A DNA stretch of 64,000 nucleotides from contig NZ_CP062260.1 of NCBI RefSeq assembly GCF_014863545.1, positions 3,844,001-3,908,000 on the forward strand. Direction: 5' to 3'. This stretch comes from Paenibacillus sp. JNUCC32 (GTDB lineage Bacteria; Bacillota; Bacilli; Paenibacillales; Paenibacillaceae). The notes under the pieces are model-generated. The model saw only the letters and a program-made list of their open reading frames with translations. It did not search any database and was not told where the DNA came from. Shown here piece by piece: positions 36,070 to 45,817 of this stretch. The number at the start of each line of letters is the position of its first letter. Positions within the stretch are counted from its first letter, which is position 1. A program made the translations under genes and the position numbers.

Positions 36070-37848
36070 TTATTTTTTCTCGTCGCCCGGCTTCTTGGCG
36101 AGTTTGATATGCAGCTGCTCCAGCTGTCCTCCGTCCACCTGGGAAGGAGCGTCCATCAACAGATCCGTTGCGCTTGCCGTTTTCGGGAACGCAATCGTTT
36201 CACGCAGATTGGTGCGTCCGGCAAGCAGCATGACCAAACGGTCCAACCCGAAGGCGATTCCGCCGTGCGGAGGCGTGCCGTACTCAAAGGCGTCCATAAG
36301 ATAGCCGAATTTGTCGTGCGCCACTTCCGGCGACATGCCAAGAGCCGCAAACATTTTCTCTTGGATCTCGCGTTTGTAAATCCGCATGGAACCGCCGCCT
36401 ACTTCGTATCCGTTCAGAACGATGTCGTAAGCCTCGGCGCGTACGGCAAGCGGATCCGTATCCATCAATTCCAGATCCTCGTCTTTTGGACGGGTGAACG
36501 GATGATGCTCGGCCACATAGCGCTTCGCCTCTTCGTCATAGCTGAACAGCGGGAAGTCCAGCACCCAAGCAAACTTGTATTCGTTGTCGTTGATCAGGCC
36601 AAGCTGGCGTCCGATTTTCAAACGGAGCGCGCCAAGCACGTCGGCAACCACTTTTTTGTTGTCTGCAGAGAACAGCAGCAGGTCTCCGTCTTCGGCTCCC
36701 GTGCGTTCTCTTACCGCTTCAATCTCCTGCTCGCTGAAGAATTTCACGATTGGCCCTTTGAATTCGCCCTCTTTCACTTGAATCCAGGCAAGCCCTTTCG
36801 CTCCGTAACGGGCTGCATACGGTCCCAGATCGTCAATTTCCTTACGGGTCCAGGTGCCGCAGCCTTTAGCGTTCAAACACTTCACTTCGCCGCCTTTTTC
36901 AATGACGGAAGAGAATACTTTGACGCCGCTGCTTGCAACGATATCGTTCATTTCGATCAGTTCCATGCCGAAGCGGAGATCCGGCTTATCGGAGCCATAT
37001 TTGCCCATGGCGTCGGCATAACTGATACGCTGGAACGGCGTCGCCAGCTCAACGCCGATGGTTTCCTTGAACAGCTTCACCATCAGCTGCTCCATCATGT
37101 TCAGCAGGTCTTCCCGATCCATGAAGGATGTCTCGATGTCGACCTGGGTAAACTCCGGCTGACGGTCGGCCCGCAAGTCTTCGTCACGGAAGCAGCGCGC
37201 AATTTGGTAGTAACGCTCAAGCCCGCTCACCATAAGGAGCTGCTTGTAGATTTGCGGGGATTGCGGAAGCGCAAAGAATTCGCCAGCGTGTACGCGGCTC
37301 GGCACGAGATAGTCGCGCGCGCCTTCCGGCGAGCTCTTGGTCAGAATTGGCGTCTCCACATCCACGAAGCCCTCATCATCGAGGAAGTCGCGGAATACTT
37401 TCGATGCTTTGGAGCGCAGCATCAGCGTTTTTTGCATCTCCGGACGGCGAAGGTCCAGATAACGATACTTCAGGCGGAGCTGCTCATCCACTTCCACGCC
37501 GTCTTCGATAAAGAACGGAGGCGTTTTGGCTGCGTTCAGCACTTCGATGCTGGTTACTTGTACTTCGATTTCGCCTGTCGGCAGGTTCGGGTTGAACGTT
37601 TCCGGATCGCGCTTTACGACTTTCCCGGATACGGCCACCACGAATTCGCTGCGGACTTTATCGGCAACGGCCAAAGCCTCGCCGGAGAAATCCGGGTTAA
37701 ATACGATTTGCATGATGCCGCTGCGATCGCGCAGATCGATGAACAGCACGCCGCCCAAGTCGCGGCGGGTTTGTACCCATCCGTTCAGTGTTACAGCTTC
37801 TCCAATGTTTGCGGTTGTCAGGTGACCGCAATGATGCGTCCTTTTCAT
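36070..37848 (-). CDS. aspS: Aspartyl-tRNA synthetase
   Basis: A 592-residue bacterial-type AspRS. An N-terminal OB-fold anticodon-binding domain ([26 protein letters not shown]) precedes the class II core with [32 protein letters not shown] and the C-terminal [13 protein letters not shown], with the bacterial GAD insertion between. Whether it also charges tRNA-Asn cannot be told here. It lies 44 bases after hisS under the same T-box. Confidence 0.97.
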   Translation of the reverse strand: MKRTHHCGHLTTANIGEAVTLNGWVQTRRDLGGVLFIDLRDRSGIMQIVFNPDFSGEALAVADKVRSEFVVAVSGKVVKRDPETFNPNLPTGEIEVQVTSIEVLNAAKTPPFFIEDGVEVDEQLRLKYRYLDLRRPEMQKTLMLRSKASKVFRDFLDDEGFVDVETPILTKSSPEGARDYLVPSRVHAGEFFALPQSPQIYKQLLMVSGLERYYQIARCFRDEDLRADRQPEFTQVDIETSFMDREDLLNMMEQLMVKLFKETIGVELATPFQRISYADAMGKYGSDKPDLRFGMELIEMNDIVASSGVKVFSSVIEKGGEVKCLNAKGCGTWTRKEIDDLGPYAARYGAKGLAWIQVKEGEFKGPIVKFFSEQEIEAVRERTGAEDGDLLLFSADNKKVVADVLGALRLKIGRQLGLINDNEYKFAWVLDFPLFSYDEEAKRYVAEHHPFTRPKDEDLELMDTDPLAVRAEAYDIVLNGYEVGGGSMRIYKREIQEKMFAALGMSPEVAHDKFGYLMDAFEYGTPPHGGIAFGLDRLVMLLAGRTNLRETIAFPKTASATDLLMDAPSQVDGGQLEQLHIKLAKKPGDEKK

Positions 37849-37892
37849 CGGTTATCATTCCCCTTTAGTATAATTAAGCCGCTTTACGGCGA

Positions 37893-39146
37893 TTAAACAA
37901 ATTCCTGTACCAGGCTATCCAGCCTCACGGTTCGCTGCTCGCCGGTCTCCATCGACTTCAATGCGATTTCGCCCCGCACCAGCTCGTCGTCGCCCAGAAT
38001 GGCGGTATAACGGGCTTGCAGACGATCGGCCGATTTCATCTGGGCTTTCATTTTCCGGCCGAGATAATCGCGTTCCGCGGACACGCCATTGCTGCGGAGT
38101 TCGTAGATCAATTTCGCCAATTCCCGCTCGGCGGCTTCACCCAGCGCCACCAGATAGACATCCAAAGGCTTCGAGGCCGACAGATTGACGCCTTGATGCT
38201 CCAGAATCAATTGGATACGCTCAAGGCCGATGCCGAACCCGATGCCCGGCTGATCCGGTCCGCCGATCTGGCCGACGAGACCGTTGAAGCGTCCGCCCCC
38301 GCCTACCGTATCAATCGCGCCGATGCCCTGGGCCTTGAATTCGAAGGCGGTATGCGTGTAATAGTCCAATCCCCGAACCAGTCTTGGATTGATCTCATAC
38401 TCGATGCCCATGGCGTCCAGGTACCCTTTGACTTTCTCGAAATGCGTGCTGCACTCCTCGTCCAGGCTGTCCAGGATCGAAGGCGCATCACCGAACTTCC
38501 CTTGGTCCTTCTTGCAATCCAGCACGCGAAGCGGGTTGCGTTCCATGCGCGACTGGCAGTCCGAGCAAAGGCTGTCTTTCATCGGTTCCAGGAAAGCAAG
38601 CAGCGCACTGCGGTAAGCTGCCCTTACCTCGGGCGTTCCCACGGAGTTAATCTCTGCTTTTACCCCGTTCAGTCCAAGTTCCTTGTAGAAGCTGTACCCC
38701 AGCGCAATGACCTCGGCATCGATAGCCGGATCCGCGGTGCCGAACACCTCAACGCCGAACTGGTGGAACTGGCGGTATCGGCCCGCCTGCGGCCGCTCAT
38801 AGCGGAACATGGGCCCCATATAGTACAGCTTCGTGACATCGGGCTCTCCATACAGCTTGTTTTGCACGTAAGCCCGAACGACGCCTGCCGTCCCTTCCGG
38901 ACGAAGAGTCATGCTGCGATCCCCTTTGTCCTTGAACGTGTACATTTCCTTCTCTACGATATCCGTCGTTTCGCCGACCCCGCGTTCGAACAATTCGGTC
39001 TGTTCGAAGATCGGTGTGCGAATTTCGCGGTAGTTGTACCTCCGGCATAGATCACGTGCCTTTTCCTCGATAAACTGCCATTTCTCGACGGCTCCTGGCA
39101 GGATGTCCTGCGTGCCTGTCGGCTTCTCGAATTTCTCGTTTGCCAT
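37893..39146 (-). CDS. hisS: Histidyl-tRNA synthetase
   Basis: A 417-residue HisRS. ATG at 39146, six bases from GGAGGG, is preferred to the ATG two codons upstream, which touches the site. Class II motifs include [15 protein letters not shown] and [35 protein letters not shown] is a histidine-binding signature, and the C-terminal anticodon-binding domain closes the protein. First gene of hisS-aspS-tcdA. The T-box upstream carries an Asp rather than a His specifier, by my reading. Confidence 0.97.
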   Translation of the reverse strand: MANEKFEKPTGTQDILPGAVEKWQFIEEKARDLCRRYNYREIRTPIFEQTELFERGVGETTDIVEKEMYTFKDKGDRSMTLRPEGTAGVVRAYVQNKLYGEPDVTKLYYMGPMFRYERPQAGRYRQFHQFGVEVFGTADPAIDAEVIALGYSFYKELGLNGVKAEINSVGTPEVRAAYRSALLAFLEPMKDSLCSDCQSRMERNPLRVLDCKKDQGKFGDAPSILDSLDEECSTHFEKVKGYLDAMGIEYEINPRLVRGLDYYTHTAFEFKAQGIGAIDTVGGGGRFNGLVGQIGGPDQPGIGFGIGLERIQLILEHQGVNLSASKPLDVYLVALGEAAERELAKLIYELRSNGVSAERDYLGRKMKAQMKSADRLQARYTAILGDDELVRGEIALKSMETGEQRTVRLDSLVQEFV

Positions 39147-39258
39147 CTTCATCCCTCCGCGTCCTATGACATACTCACATTTTGAACATGTCCCTTGCTA
39201 GATCTGTTTAACTATGGAAAAACTCCTAGGGAGTCATTTCTCAACAAGCCGTGAAACC

Positions 39259-39575
39259 AAAAAATCTCCCGTCCCGCTGTCCTAAGACAACAGGGACGAG
39301 AGATGTTTAATTTATCACCCGTGGTACCACCCACATTCCGGCGGCGACACATCCTAACATGTGTTCAACCATCCGCTTCATCCGTATAACGCCCGGCCGC
39401 GCAGTTCGGCTACTGTCTATCCCACCGGTTAACCGGTGCTTGCTTCGCCGTCTGTTCTCGGGGAGGTCATTCGTCCACTCATCAAGCGAATCCTTACAGC
39501 CAAGGGATTCTTCTCTGGTCTTGTGGGGATGGAGTACTTGTTCCCGTCATGAAATCCGTTATTCATAAATATAGT
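39259..39575 (-). promoter_or_regulatory. T-box leader controlling hisS-aspS (Asp specifier)
   Basis: On the minus strand GGGTGGTACCACGGG (39332-39318) is the T-box motif, followed by a long terminator stem (CTCGTCCC and GGGACGGG arms) and six T ending at 39259. In stem I the specifier loop reads GAAT then GAC (39468-39466), placed exactly like GAAT-GCT in the alaS leader, so the sensed tRNA is probably tRNA-Asp. Confidence 0.88.
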
Positions 39576-39650
39576 ATACCCAAAACATTATATTTTTAGA
39601 TTCTAATGAACCGCCGCACTAAAGTCAAGAAACTTTGCAGAAATTTCCCG

Positions 39651-39687
39651 AAAAAAGAAAAAGACCTACAAACCACTGTTGTAGGTC
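39651..39687 (-). terminator. Orphan minus-strand terminator upstream of the hisS leader
   Basis: On the minus strand GACCTACA and TGTAGGTC pair around a nine-base loop, followed by TTTTTC and a second T run. No minus-strand gene ends nearby: the next gene upstream on this strand ends at 39915 and has its own hairpin at 39813-39847. Confidence 0.75.
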
Positions 39688-39812
39688 CAAAACATATATT
39701 ATATAAAAAAGGGGGTCATGCTGTTATTATAAACAGGGAATATTAAAGAAAGATTGAACAAACATTACAGTTATATTACAAGCAAGAAAGCGCTTTTATC
39801 TCATAGAGTTGA

Positions 39813-39847
39813 AAAGGACCGCTCCACCAAAGGAACGGCCCTTTTTT
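39813..39847. terminator. Terminator after the stress-like gene at 39915-40364
   Basis: AAGGACCGCTCC and GGAACGGCCCTT pair with two weak positions. The hairpin has six T on the plus strand and TTTTC on the minus strand; the minus-strand gene ending at 39915 is its natural user. Confidence 0.7.
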
Positions 39848-39914
39848 GCGTTTCGGGCGGATAAGCCCCCTCTTAGTAACTCATCGCCTGCCGCGTCTAT
39901 TTGCTAATCAGACA

Positions 39915-40364
39915 TTAATCAAATCGCTCCACATAAGCGTTATTCGCCCGCAAATCATGCACGATCTGATCATAGTCCTCGTCCCTTACCTTAACGGACA
40001 GGGTATATCTGAGATCGTCATAATCCCCGTCGGTCACGTCCGCTTCGCGCCATCCGTCGCCGGGCAGATCATCCCTGTCCGGCCGATCCTGGGCGATGTC
40101 GCGGCTGGTATCCCTTGCGCCCACAATCACCCCAGGAGCCCCGACTACGCCGCCGGGAGCCCCCATCGTTGTAGCCCCTGCCGTAGCACCACCCGTGCCG
40201 GCATTGCCCCATGGCACCAGCGGCACGAGGATATTCCCTCCGCTTCGGACCGAATCCTGAAGCTGTCCTACTTCCAGCTGTTCCGTGTTGTACGTCAGCA
40301 GCCTCGTCCTTGCGCCTTCAGCGTCGTCTTCCGTCCTGAAATAAGCTTGAATTTGTCTAGACAT
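39915..40364 (-). CDS. Stress-protein-like protein with Gly/Ala-rich middle
   Basis: A 149-residue protein starting at ATG 40364, seven bases from GGAGG. The N-terminal part (QIQAYFRTEDDAEGARTRLL) and C-terminal part (LRYTLSVKVRDEDYDQIVHDL) look like two halves of a small alpha/beta fold, as in YflT or 17M general stress proteins; that assignment is tentative. Between them lies a glycine, alanine and valine-rich stretch (GNAGTGGATAGATTMGAPGG) followed by an Asp/Arg-rich segment. Confidence 0.7.
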   Translation of the reverse strand: MSRQIQAYFRTEDDAEGARTRLLTYNTEQLEVGQLQDSVRSGGNILVPLVPWGNAGTGGATAGATTMGAPGGVVGAPGVIVGARDTSRDIAQDRPDRDDLPGDGWREADVTDGDYDDLRYTLSVKVRDEDYDQIVHDLRANNAYVERFD

Positions 40365-40441
40365 GTCCATTCCTCCTTTTTTTCAACCCGCGTGTTTGAA
40401 AGATCGGTATTACATGGACAACCATACAGCTAATTTAGCGC

Positions 40442-40948
40442 CTACAGCGCTTTTAACAGCTCGCGCACGAAGGCCGGCTCGTCTTTCGGAGTCCGGGACG
40501 TAATGAAATTCCGATCCACGACGACTTCCTCATCCTTAAAGTTGGCGCCGGCGTTTACCATATCATCCTGAAGCGGAGGATAGGAAGTGATCGTGCGTCC
40601 CTTCAGCAGGTCGGCGCTTGCCAAAATTTGCGGCCCGTGGCATATCGAGGCAATCGGTTTGCCTGCCTTGTCCGCCGCTGCAACAAACTGCAATATATGG
40701 GAATCCAGACGCAAGTTTTCCGGAGAAGAACCGCCTGGAATAACCACCGCATCATAATCGTTTATGTTGACGTCCGCAATGGCTTTATCGGTTGTGTAGG
40801 AAGCCTTGCCCTGTTTGCCCTTTACCTCTTGTCCTTGTTTCAATCCAATGATATCAGCCTGATGCCCCGCTTCCTTCACGGCATCGTAAGGAGTTTTCAT
40901 CTCGGAATCTTCGAATTGGTCGGCTAGTAGAAATGCTACTTTACTCAT
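40442..40948 (-). CDS. DJ-1/PfpI family protein (YfkM/YraA-like)
   Basis: A 168-residue DJ-1/PfpI protein with the nucleophile-elbow cysteine in ASICHGPQIL, an acidic residue in QFEDSEMKTPYD near the start, and DYDAVVIPGGSSPENLR. It most resembles general stress protein 18 (YfkM) and YraA of Bacillus, linked to aldehyde or glycation stress. It lies 77 bases upstream of the Gly/Ala-rich gene in the same direction. Confidence 0.9.
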   Translation of the reverse strand: MSKVAFLLADQFEDSEMKTPYDAVKEAGHQADIIGLKQGQEVKGKQGKASYTTDKAIADVNINDYDAVVIPGGSSPENLRLDSHILQFVAAADKAGKPIASICHGPQILASADLLKGRTITSYPPLQDDMVNAGANFKDEEVVVDRNFITSRTPKDEPAFVRELLKAL

Positions 40949-41105
40949 CTGGCATGTCTCCTTCCTGAAATGTCCTCGATTTGTTATTACCCTGGAATCT
41001 CTTTTTTATAACAGCGGAATTCACGAAAAAGGCCCATGAACGGAGCTTGGCTGCAACAGGCATTGTCTGAAGGAAGCTTTGAGTATGGCGATGATCGGCG
41101 AACGT

Positions 41106-41134
41106 CAAAAAGAGCCTGAGATCATCTCAGGCTC
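41106..41134 (-). terminator. Terminator downstream of dtd and the 55-codon frame
   Basis: GAGCCTGAGAT and ATCTCAGGCTC are perfect inverted arms with a one-base loop region, followed on the minus strand by TTTTTG. Confidence 0.88.
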
Positions 41135-41179
41135 CGCTTATAAAAATCCGCATTTATGACACGCGACGCTGTGCTGAAT

Positions 41180-41347
41180 CTACGATCGGGGCAGCTGCTT
41201 CCGCATATTTCCCTTGATGCTGATGAGCTGTGCAGATTCTTCCGGCGCCGAAACCATCCGTTCCGTGCTGGCTGCTTCCCTGACGCCTCCGGTCCCGACC
41301 GTCGCAGGCAAACTGCTCCATATCGAAAATTTGGGGGATTGACGCAT
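41180..41347 (-). CDS. Possible 55-residue protein downstream of dtd
   Basis: An ATG at 41347 is preceded by AAAGGAG with nine bases of spacing and opens a 55-residue frame ending at TAG 41180, shortly before a strong terminator. The product is basic with no membrane segment or recognisable motif (begins MRQSPKFSIW). A small stem-loop (GAATAA/TTATTC) lies just before the ribosome site. The 40949-41447 stretch otherwise shows only the terminator. Confidence 0.4.
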   Translation of the reverse strand: MRQSPKFSIWSSLPATVGTGGVREAASTERMVSAPEESAQLISIKGNMRKQLPRS

Positions 41348-41447
41348 TTCGTACGGCTCCTTTATTTGCGAATAACAACCTTCGATTATTCACTCAGGAT
41401 GCCCCATCTCTCCGATATGATGCATGCTGCTATCCTTTCCACGCAGG

Positions 41448-41891
41448 TTAGGATCGGCTGTCGATAATTAGCGTCACCGGTCCCCAGTTGGTCAACGACA
41501 CGTCCATCATCGCTCCGAACACCCCGGTCTCCACCTGCAATCCCTTCGCCGAAAGCTCGCGGTTAAACGACTCGTACAATGCATTCGCTTCATCCGGTTT
41601 TGCGGCAGCCATAAAGTTCGGCCGCTTTCCTTTGCGGGTGTCTCCATAGAGGGTAAATTGGGACACCGACAGAATCGCTCCGCCCACGTCCTGGACGCTG
41701 AAATTCATTTTTCCGTCCTCATCCTCAAAAATCCGCAGCCCCGCTACCTTTTCCGCAAGGTATTTGGCATCCTTCTCTTCATCCTCATGCGTCACGCCGA
41801 CCAGCACCATCAATCCCGCTTCAATCTTGCCGACGATTTCATTATCCACTGTGACTTGCGCATTCTTGCATCGTTGAATGACCACTCTCAT
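41448..41891 (-). CDS. dtd: D-aminoacyl-tRNA deacylase
   Basis: A 147-residue Dtd with both active-site motifs: [18 protein letters not shown] and the C-terminal [13 protein letters not shown]. It removes D-amino acids from tRNA. It follows relA by 124 bases, with a terminator-like hairpin between, a standard relA-dtd arrangement of Firmicutes. Confidence 0.96.
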   Translation of the reverse strand: MRVVIQRCKNAQVTVDNEIVGKIEAGLMVLVGVTHEDEEKDAKYLAEKVAGLRIFEDEDGKMNFSVQDVGGAILSVSQFTLYGDTRKGKRPNFMAAAKPDEANALYESFNRELSAKGLQVETGVFGAMMDVSLTNWGPVTLIIDSRS

Positions 41892-41911
41892 CGGTTTAGC
41901 TCCTTCATCTT

Positions 41912-41952
41912 CAAAAAATAAAACGGCCTGTCTCCCTCAGGATAACAGACCG
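41912..41952 (-). terminator. Terminator-like hairpin between relA and dtd
   Basis: On the minus strand CGGTCTGT and ACAGGCCG pair with one weak position, followed by TTTTATTTTTT. Confidence 0.7.
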
Positions 41953-42015
41953 CATTCGTATTATCCTCCGGGATCGTCATGAACCCCGGGACCATTCCCT
42001 TAGCGCATCGTGCCG

Positions 42016-44193
42016 TCACTGCATGATCCGATGAACGGTATACACATCCTTCACCCGCTTGATTCGTTCCACTACGGATTGGAGATGATCCGTATTGCGA
42101 ATCAGGATGGTCATGTGGATCATGGCCATTTTGTTCTTGTCGGATCGACCCGTGACGGCGGAAATGTTCGTCTTGCTCTCGGAGACGGCCTGAAGGACTT
42201 CGTTCAGCAATCCGTTGCGATCGTGTCCCGTCACTTCAATATCGACGCTGTAATTCGCTTCGACGGCAGTTTCCCATTCCACCTCAATCACGCGTGCCGC
42301 ATCCTCGCCCTCATCCGTTGTCGGCAGATTCGCGCAATCCGAACGATGGACCGATACGCCGCGGCCGCGGGTTACATAGCCTACAATATCGTCGCCGGGT
42401 ACGGGATTGCAGCATCTTGCGAAACGCACGAGCAGGTTATCAATCCCTTTGACGCGGACGCCGTTGGTCGGGCGGCTGCGCTTCTCGGCCGGCTTGATTT
42501 CCTTCATCTCGGAGGTTAATTCAAGCTGGTTGGCTTCCTCCTGCTCCTTGCGCAGCTTCTCGGTCACCTTCGTACAGATCTGCGCGGCAGTGATACCGCC
42601 GAAGCCGACCGCCGATAGCATATCCTCGATATCATTAAAAGCGAATTTCTTGGCCGCTTCCATTAATTTATCGTCCGTCGTCCACTCGGACACGTCAAGA
42701 CCGAGGCGCTTGATTTCGCGCTCCAGCATCTCGCGGCCCTTCTCGACGTTCTCTTCGCGCTTCTCTTTCTTGAACCACTGCTTGATTTTACTTCGGGCAT
42801 GCGAGGATTGGGCAATCTTCAGCCAGTCCTGGCTTGGACCGTAGGAATGCTTCGACGTCAAAATTTCCACGATATCGCCGGTTTTGAGCTGATGATCCAG
42901 CGGAACGATTCTTCCGTTGACCTTGGCACCAATGGTGCGGTTTCCTACTTCGGTATGAATTCTGTAGGCAAAATCGAGGGGAACGGAGCCGGAAGGCAGC
43001 TCGATCACCTCGCCTTTTGGCGTAAACACAAATACCAAATCCGAGAAAAAGTCCATTTTCAAAGATTCTACAAATTCCGACGCATCCTTCGTTTCATGCT
43101 GCAGCTCCAATATCTCGCGGAAAAACGTCATCTTGTTGTCGAAGCTGCCCCCGTTGCCTGCTGAGCCTTCTTTATACGCCCAGTGTGCCGCGATACCGAA
43201 CTCCGCCGTTCGATGCATCTCCCAGGTGCGGATCTGAACCTCCGTCGGCTCCCCGTTAGGCCCTACCACCGTCGTGTGGAGGGACTGGTACATATTCGTT
43301 TTTGGCATGGCGATATAATCTTTGAAGCGGCCAGGCATCGGCTTCCACAGGGTGTGGATGATGCCGAGCGTGGCATAACAATCCTTGATATTGTCCACAA
43401 TAATGCGGATTGCAAGGAGATCGTAAATTTCGTTGAACTGCTTGTTCTTCACCGTCATTTTCTTGAACACGCTGTAGATATGCTTGGGTCTGCCCGACAA
43501 ATCGGCTTGAATGCCCATCTCGTCAAGCTTCTCGCGGATGCAGACGATGACGTTGTCGATGTACTGCTCCCGCTCCGCACGCTTCTTGTGCATCAAATTC
43601 GCAATGCGGTAATACTGCTGCGGATTCAAGTAACGAAGCGCAATGTCCTCCATCTCCCACTTGATCGCGGAAATACCGAGACGATGGGCTATCGGACAAA
43701 AGATTTCCAAGGTTTCATAGGAAATGCGGCGCTGGCTCTCCTCGGATTGGTACTTAAGAGTACGCATATTATGAAGCCGGTCCGCCAGCTTGATGACGAT
43801 TACGCGGATATCCCGTGCCATGGCGATAAACATCTTGCGATAATTTTCGTTTTGCTGCTCTTCTTTGGATCGGAATTGGATGCGTTCCAACTTCGTTAAA
43901 CCATCCACCAGCATTGCGCAGGTATCCCCGAAACGCTCGCGGATCTGCTCGAGCGATACGGTTGTATCCTCAACGACATCGTGAAGCAATGCAGCAATAA
44001 TGGACAATGTGTCCATCTGCATGTTCACCACGATGTCTGCAACCGCAAGCGGATGAAGAATATAAGGTTCTCCCGATTTCCGCACTTGTCCGTGGTGGGC
44101 TTGCTCCGCAAATTCATAAGCTTCCTGGATGCGGAGAAGATCGGGTTCTTTTATATAGGCGCTGGCCTTTTCGAGTAATCGCTCTATGCCCAT
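42016..44193 (-). CDS. relA: Bifunctional (p)ppGpp synthetase/hydrolase Rel
   Basis: A 725-residue Rel/SpoT homologue. The HD hydrolase domain keeps HGQVRKSGEPYILHPLAVA, LLHDVVEDT and KLADRLHNMRTL; the synthetase domain has YDLLAIRIIV and KPMPGRFKDYIAMPKTNMYQSLHT; TGS, helical and ACT domains follow, the last with GRSDKNKMAMIHMTI. It both makes and degrades the alarmone in amino acid starvation. Two sigma-A-like promoters lie upstream. Confidence 0.97.
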   Translation of the reverse strand: MGIERLLEKASAYIKEPDLLRIQEAYEFAEQAHHGQVRKSGEPYILHPLAVADIVVNMQMDTLSIIAALLHDVVEDTTVSLEQIRERFGDTCAMLVDGLTKLERIQFRSKEEQQNENYRKMFIAMARDIRVIVIKLADRLHNMRTLKYQSEESQRRISYETLEIFCPIAHRLGISAIKWEMEDIALRYLNPQQYYRIANLMHKKRAEREQYIDNVIVCIREKLDEMGIQADLSGRPKHIYSVFKKMTVKNKQFNEIYDLLAIRIIVDNIKDCYATLGIIHTLWKPMPGRFKDYIAMPKTNMYQSLHTTVVGPNGEPTEVQIRTWEMHRTAEFGIAAHWAYKEGSAGNGGSFDNKMTFFREILELQHETKDASEFVESLKMDFFSDLVFVFTPKGEVIELPSGSVPLDFAYRIHTEVGNRTIGAKVNGRIVPLDHQLKTGDIVEILTSKHSYGPSQDWLKIAQSSHARSKIKQWFKKEKREENVEKGREMLEREIKRLGLDVSEWTTDDKLMEAAKKFAFNDIEDMLSAVGFGGITAAQICTKVTEKLRKEQEEANQLELTSEMKEIKPAEKRSRPTNGVRVKGIDNLLVRFARCCNPVPGDDIVGYVTRGRGVSVHRSDCANLPTTDEGEDAARVIEVEWETAVEANYSVDIEVTGHDRNGLLNEVLQAVSESKTNISAVTGRSDKNKMAMIHMTILIRNTDHLQSVVERIKRVKDVYTVHRIMQ

Positions 44194-44215
44194 TTTGGAG
44201 TCCTTCTCTTCCCTT

Positions 44216-44245
44216 TCTATATAAAATGGAACCCGCCCTTGTCAA
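44216..44245 (-). promoter_or_regulatory. Possible proximal promoter of relA
   Basis: TTGACA (44245-44240) and TATAGA (44221-44216) are 18 bases apart, which would give a very short leader before the ATG at 44193. Confidence 0.5.
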
Positions 44246-44279
44246 AACGTGCAGGTTCCCTCGTGATTGTTTTCCTATC

Positions 44280-44308
44280 ATTATGACGCTTGCGGCGTTA
44301 TACGTCAA
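44280..44308 (-). promoter_or_regulatory. Sigma-A promoter of relA
   Basis: TTGACG (44308-44303) and CATAAT (44285-44280) are separated by 17 bases. The 302-base divergent stretch 44194-44495 holds the relA promoters and the permease control region. Confidence 0.7.
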
Positions 44309-44404
44309 CATGTGGAGCGCTCGGTCACTTATAGTATGCCCTTTTCCTGCACGGGGACATCAAAACATGACATGAATTGAATATTTTGACGAACTGTAAA
44401 AATT

Positions 44405-44460
44405 ATTGTTGAAAAAACGAACGATTGTATTTAATCTATTAAAGATCGTACGCGAACGGT
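44405..44460 (+). promoter_or_regulatory. Promoter and possible operator of the NCS2 permease gene
   Basis: TTGTTG (44405-44410) and TTTAAT (44429-44434) could form a promoter. AAACGAACGATT lies in its spacer and resembles the PurR box (AWWWCCGAACWWT, two mismatches). A second CGAAC is at 44452-44456, within the imperfect palindrome GATCGTACGCGAACGGTC (44443-44460). Confidence 0.4.
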
Positions 44461-44495
44461 CCTATATTTAAAGTCCTATAGAGGAGTGAAATGGT

Positions 44496-45794
44496 TTGCA
44501 ACGTGAAATTCAAGTAGATGAGAAGCTTCCGTTTGGTCCCGGGTTCCTTCTGAGCCTGCAGCATTTGTTCGCCATGTTCGGAAGCACGGTGCTTGTACCG
44601 AACATGTTCGGCGTGGATCCCGGCATGATCCTGCTGATGAACGGTATCGGCACGCTGCTCTACATTTTTTTATGTAAAGGAAAGATTCCGGCCTACCTCG
44701 GCTCCAGCTTCGCCTTTATCTCACCGGTGCTGATCGTACTGGCAGGCGATCCGGAAGCCAATTACGGCAAAGCCTTGGGCGCCTTTATCGTGACGGGTAT
44801 TATCTTCTGTATTGTGGCGTTCATTGTCAAATATGCGGGAACCAAATGGATCGACTTCGTCTTCCCGCCTGCGGTTATGGGTGCCATCATTGCGATGATC
44901 GGGCTTGAGCTTGTTCCGGTTGCAGCAGGCATGGCTGGTTTTTTGCCGGAAGAAGGGCAATCCATCGATCCTAAAATCATTACCATCTCGCTCGTTACCC
45001 TCGGAGTTACGGTGTTGGGTTCCATCTTGTTCCGCGGCTTCGCCAAAATCATTCACATCCTGATCGGGATCGTGGTCGGATATGCGCTTTCCTTCGCGCT
45101 TGGGGTCGTGGACACGGAAAAAATCGCAAACGCGAAGTTCCTGTCGGCTCCGGAGCTGACAACCCCGGTTTTTGATAGCGGGGCGATCTGGACCATCATT
45201 CTGGTTTCGCTCGTAGTTATCGTGGAGCACATCGGCCACCTGCTGGTCACCAGCAATATCGTGGGCAAAGACCTTTCCAAGGATCCTGGCCTTCACCGCT
45301 CCCTGCTCGGCAACGGTATTTCCACCATCTTGTCCGGATTCGTTGGTTCCACGCCGAATACAACGTACGGTGAAAATATCGGGGTCATGGCTTTGACGAA
45401 GGTGTACTCCGTGTTTGTCATCGGAGGCGCCGCCATTATTGCCATTATTCTTTCCTTCTCAGGAACATTTTCCGCCGTGGTAGCGAACATTCCAACACCG
45501 GTTATGGGCGGCGTGTCTCTCTTGCTGTTCGGGGTAATCGCAGCTTCCGGCCTACGGATCTTCGTGGAGCAGAAGGTGGATTTCTCCAAAGCAAGCAACA
45601 TGATCTTGGCTACAATCGTACTGGTAACAGGAATCAGCGGCGTAACCTTGAAGATTAACACGGTCGAGCTGAAGGGTATGGCATTGGCGACCATCGTAGG
45701 TGTCATAATGGCTGTCCTCTTCAAACTCTTCGAAATTACCGGGCTCTCCAATGAAAAGAATGATGAGCCGCTCGTGGAAAAAACGCCGGATTGA
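44496..45794 (+). CDS. uraA: Uracil/xanthine permease (NCS2 family)
   Basis: A 432-residue permease starting with TTG at 44496 behind GAGGAGTGA; the nearby ATG at 44491 opens a frame that stops at once. About 14 hydrophobic segments, LSLQHLFAMFGSTVLVP near the start, PAYLGSSFAFISPV, and the NCS2 signature region around GSTPNTTYGENIGVMALT support a UraA/PyrP-like base transporter driven by protons. Whether it carries uracil or a purine is open; a PurR-like box and the convergent apt gene favour purines. Confidence 0.88.
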   Translation: MQREIQVDEKLPFGPGFLLSLQHLFAMFGSTVLVPNMFGVDPGMILLMNGIGTLLYIFLCKGKIPAYLGSSFAFISPVLIVLAGDPEANYGKALGAFIVTGIIFCIVAFIVKYAGTKWIDFVFPPAVMGAIIAMIGLELVPVAAGMAGFLPEEGQSIDPKIITISLVTLGVTVLGSILFRGFAKIIHILIGIVVGYALSFALGVVDTEKIANAKFLSAPELTTPVFDSGAIWTIILVSLVVIVEHIGHLLVTSNIVGKDLSKDPGLHRSLLGNGISTILSGFVGSTPNTTYGENIGVMALTKVYSVFVIGGAAIIAIILSFSGTFSAVVANIPTPVMGGVSLLLFGVIAASGLRIFVEQKVDFSKASNMILATIVLVTGISGVTLKINTVELKGMALATIVGVIMAVLFKLFEITGLSNEKNDEPLVEKTPD

Positions 45795-45817
45795 ACCGAC
45801 AACTTTATTGCAAACAG

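Noticed and set aside
36109..37896. 595-codon plus-strand frame
   Set aside because: It is antisense to aspS over its whole length; it reflects GC-biased codon use, and aspS is unmistakable.
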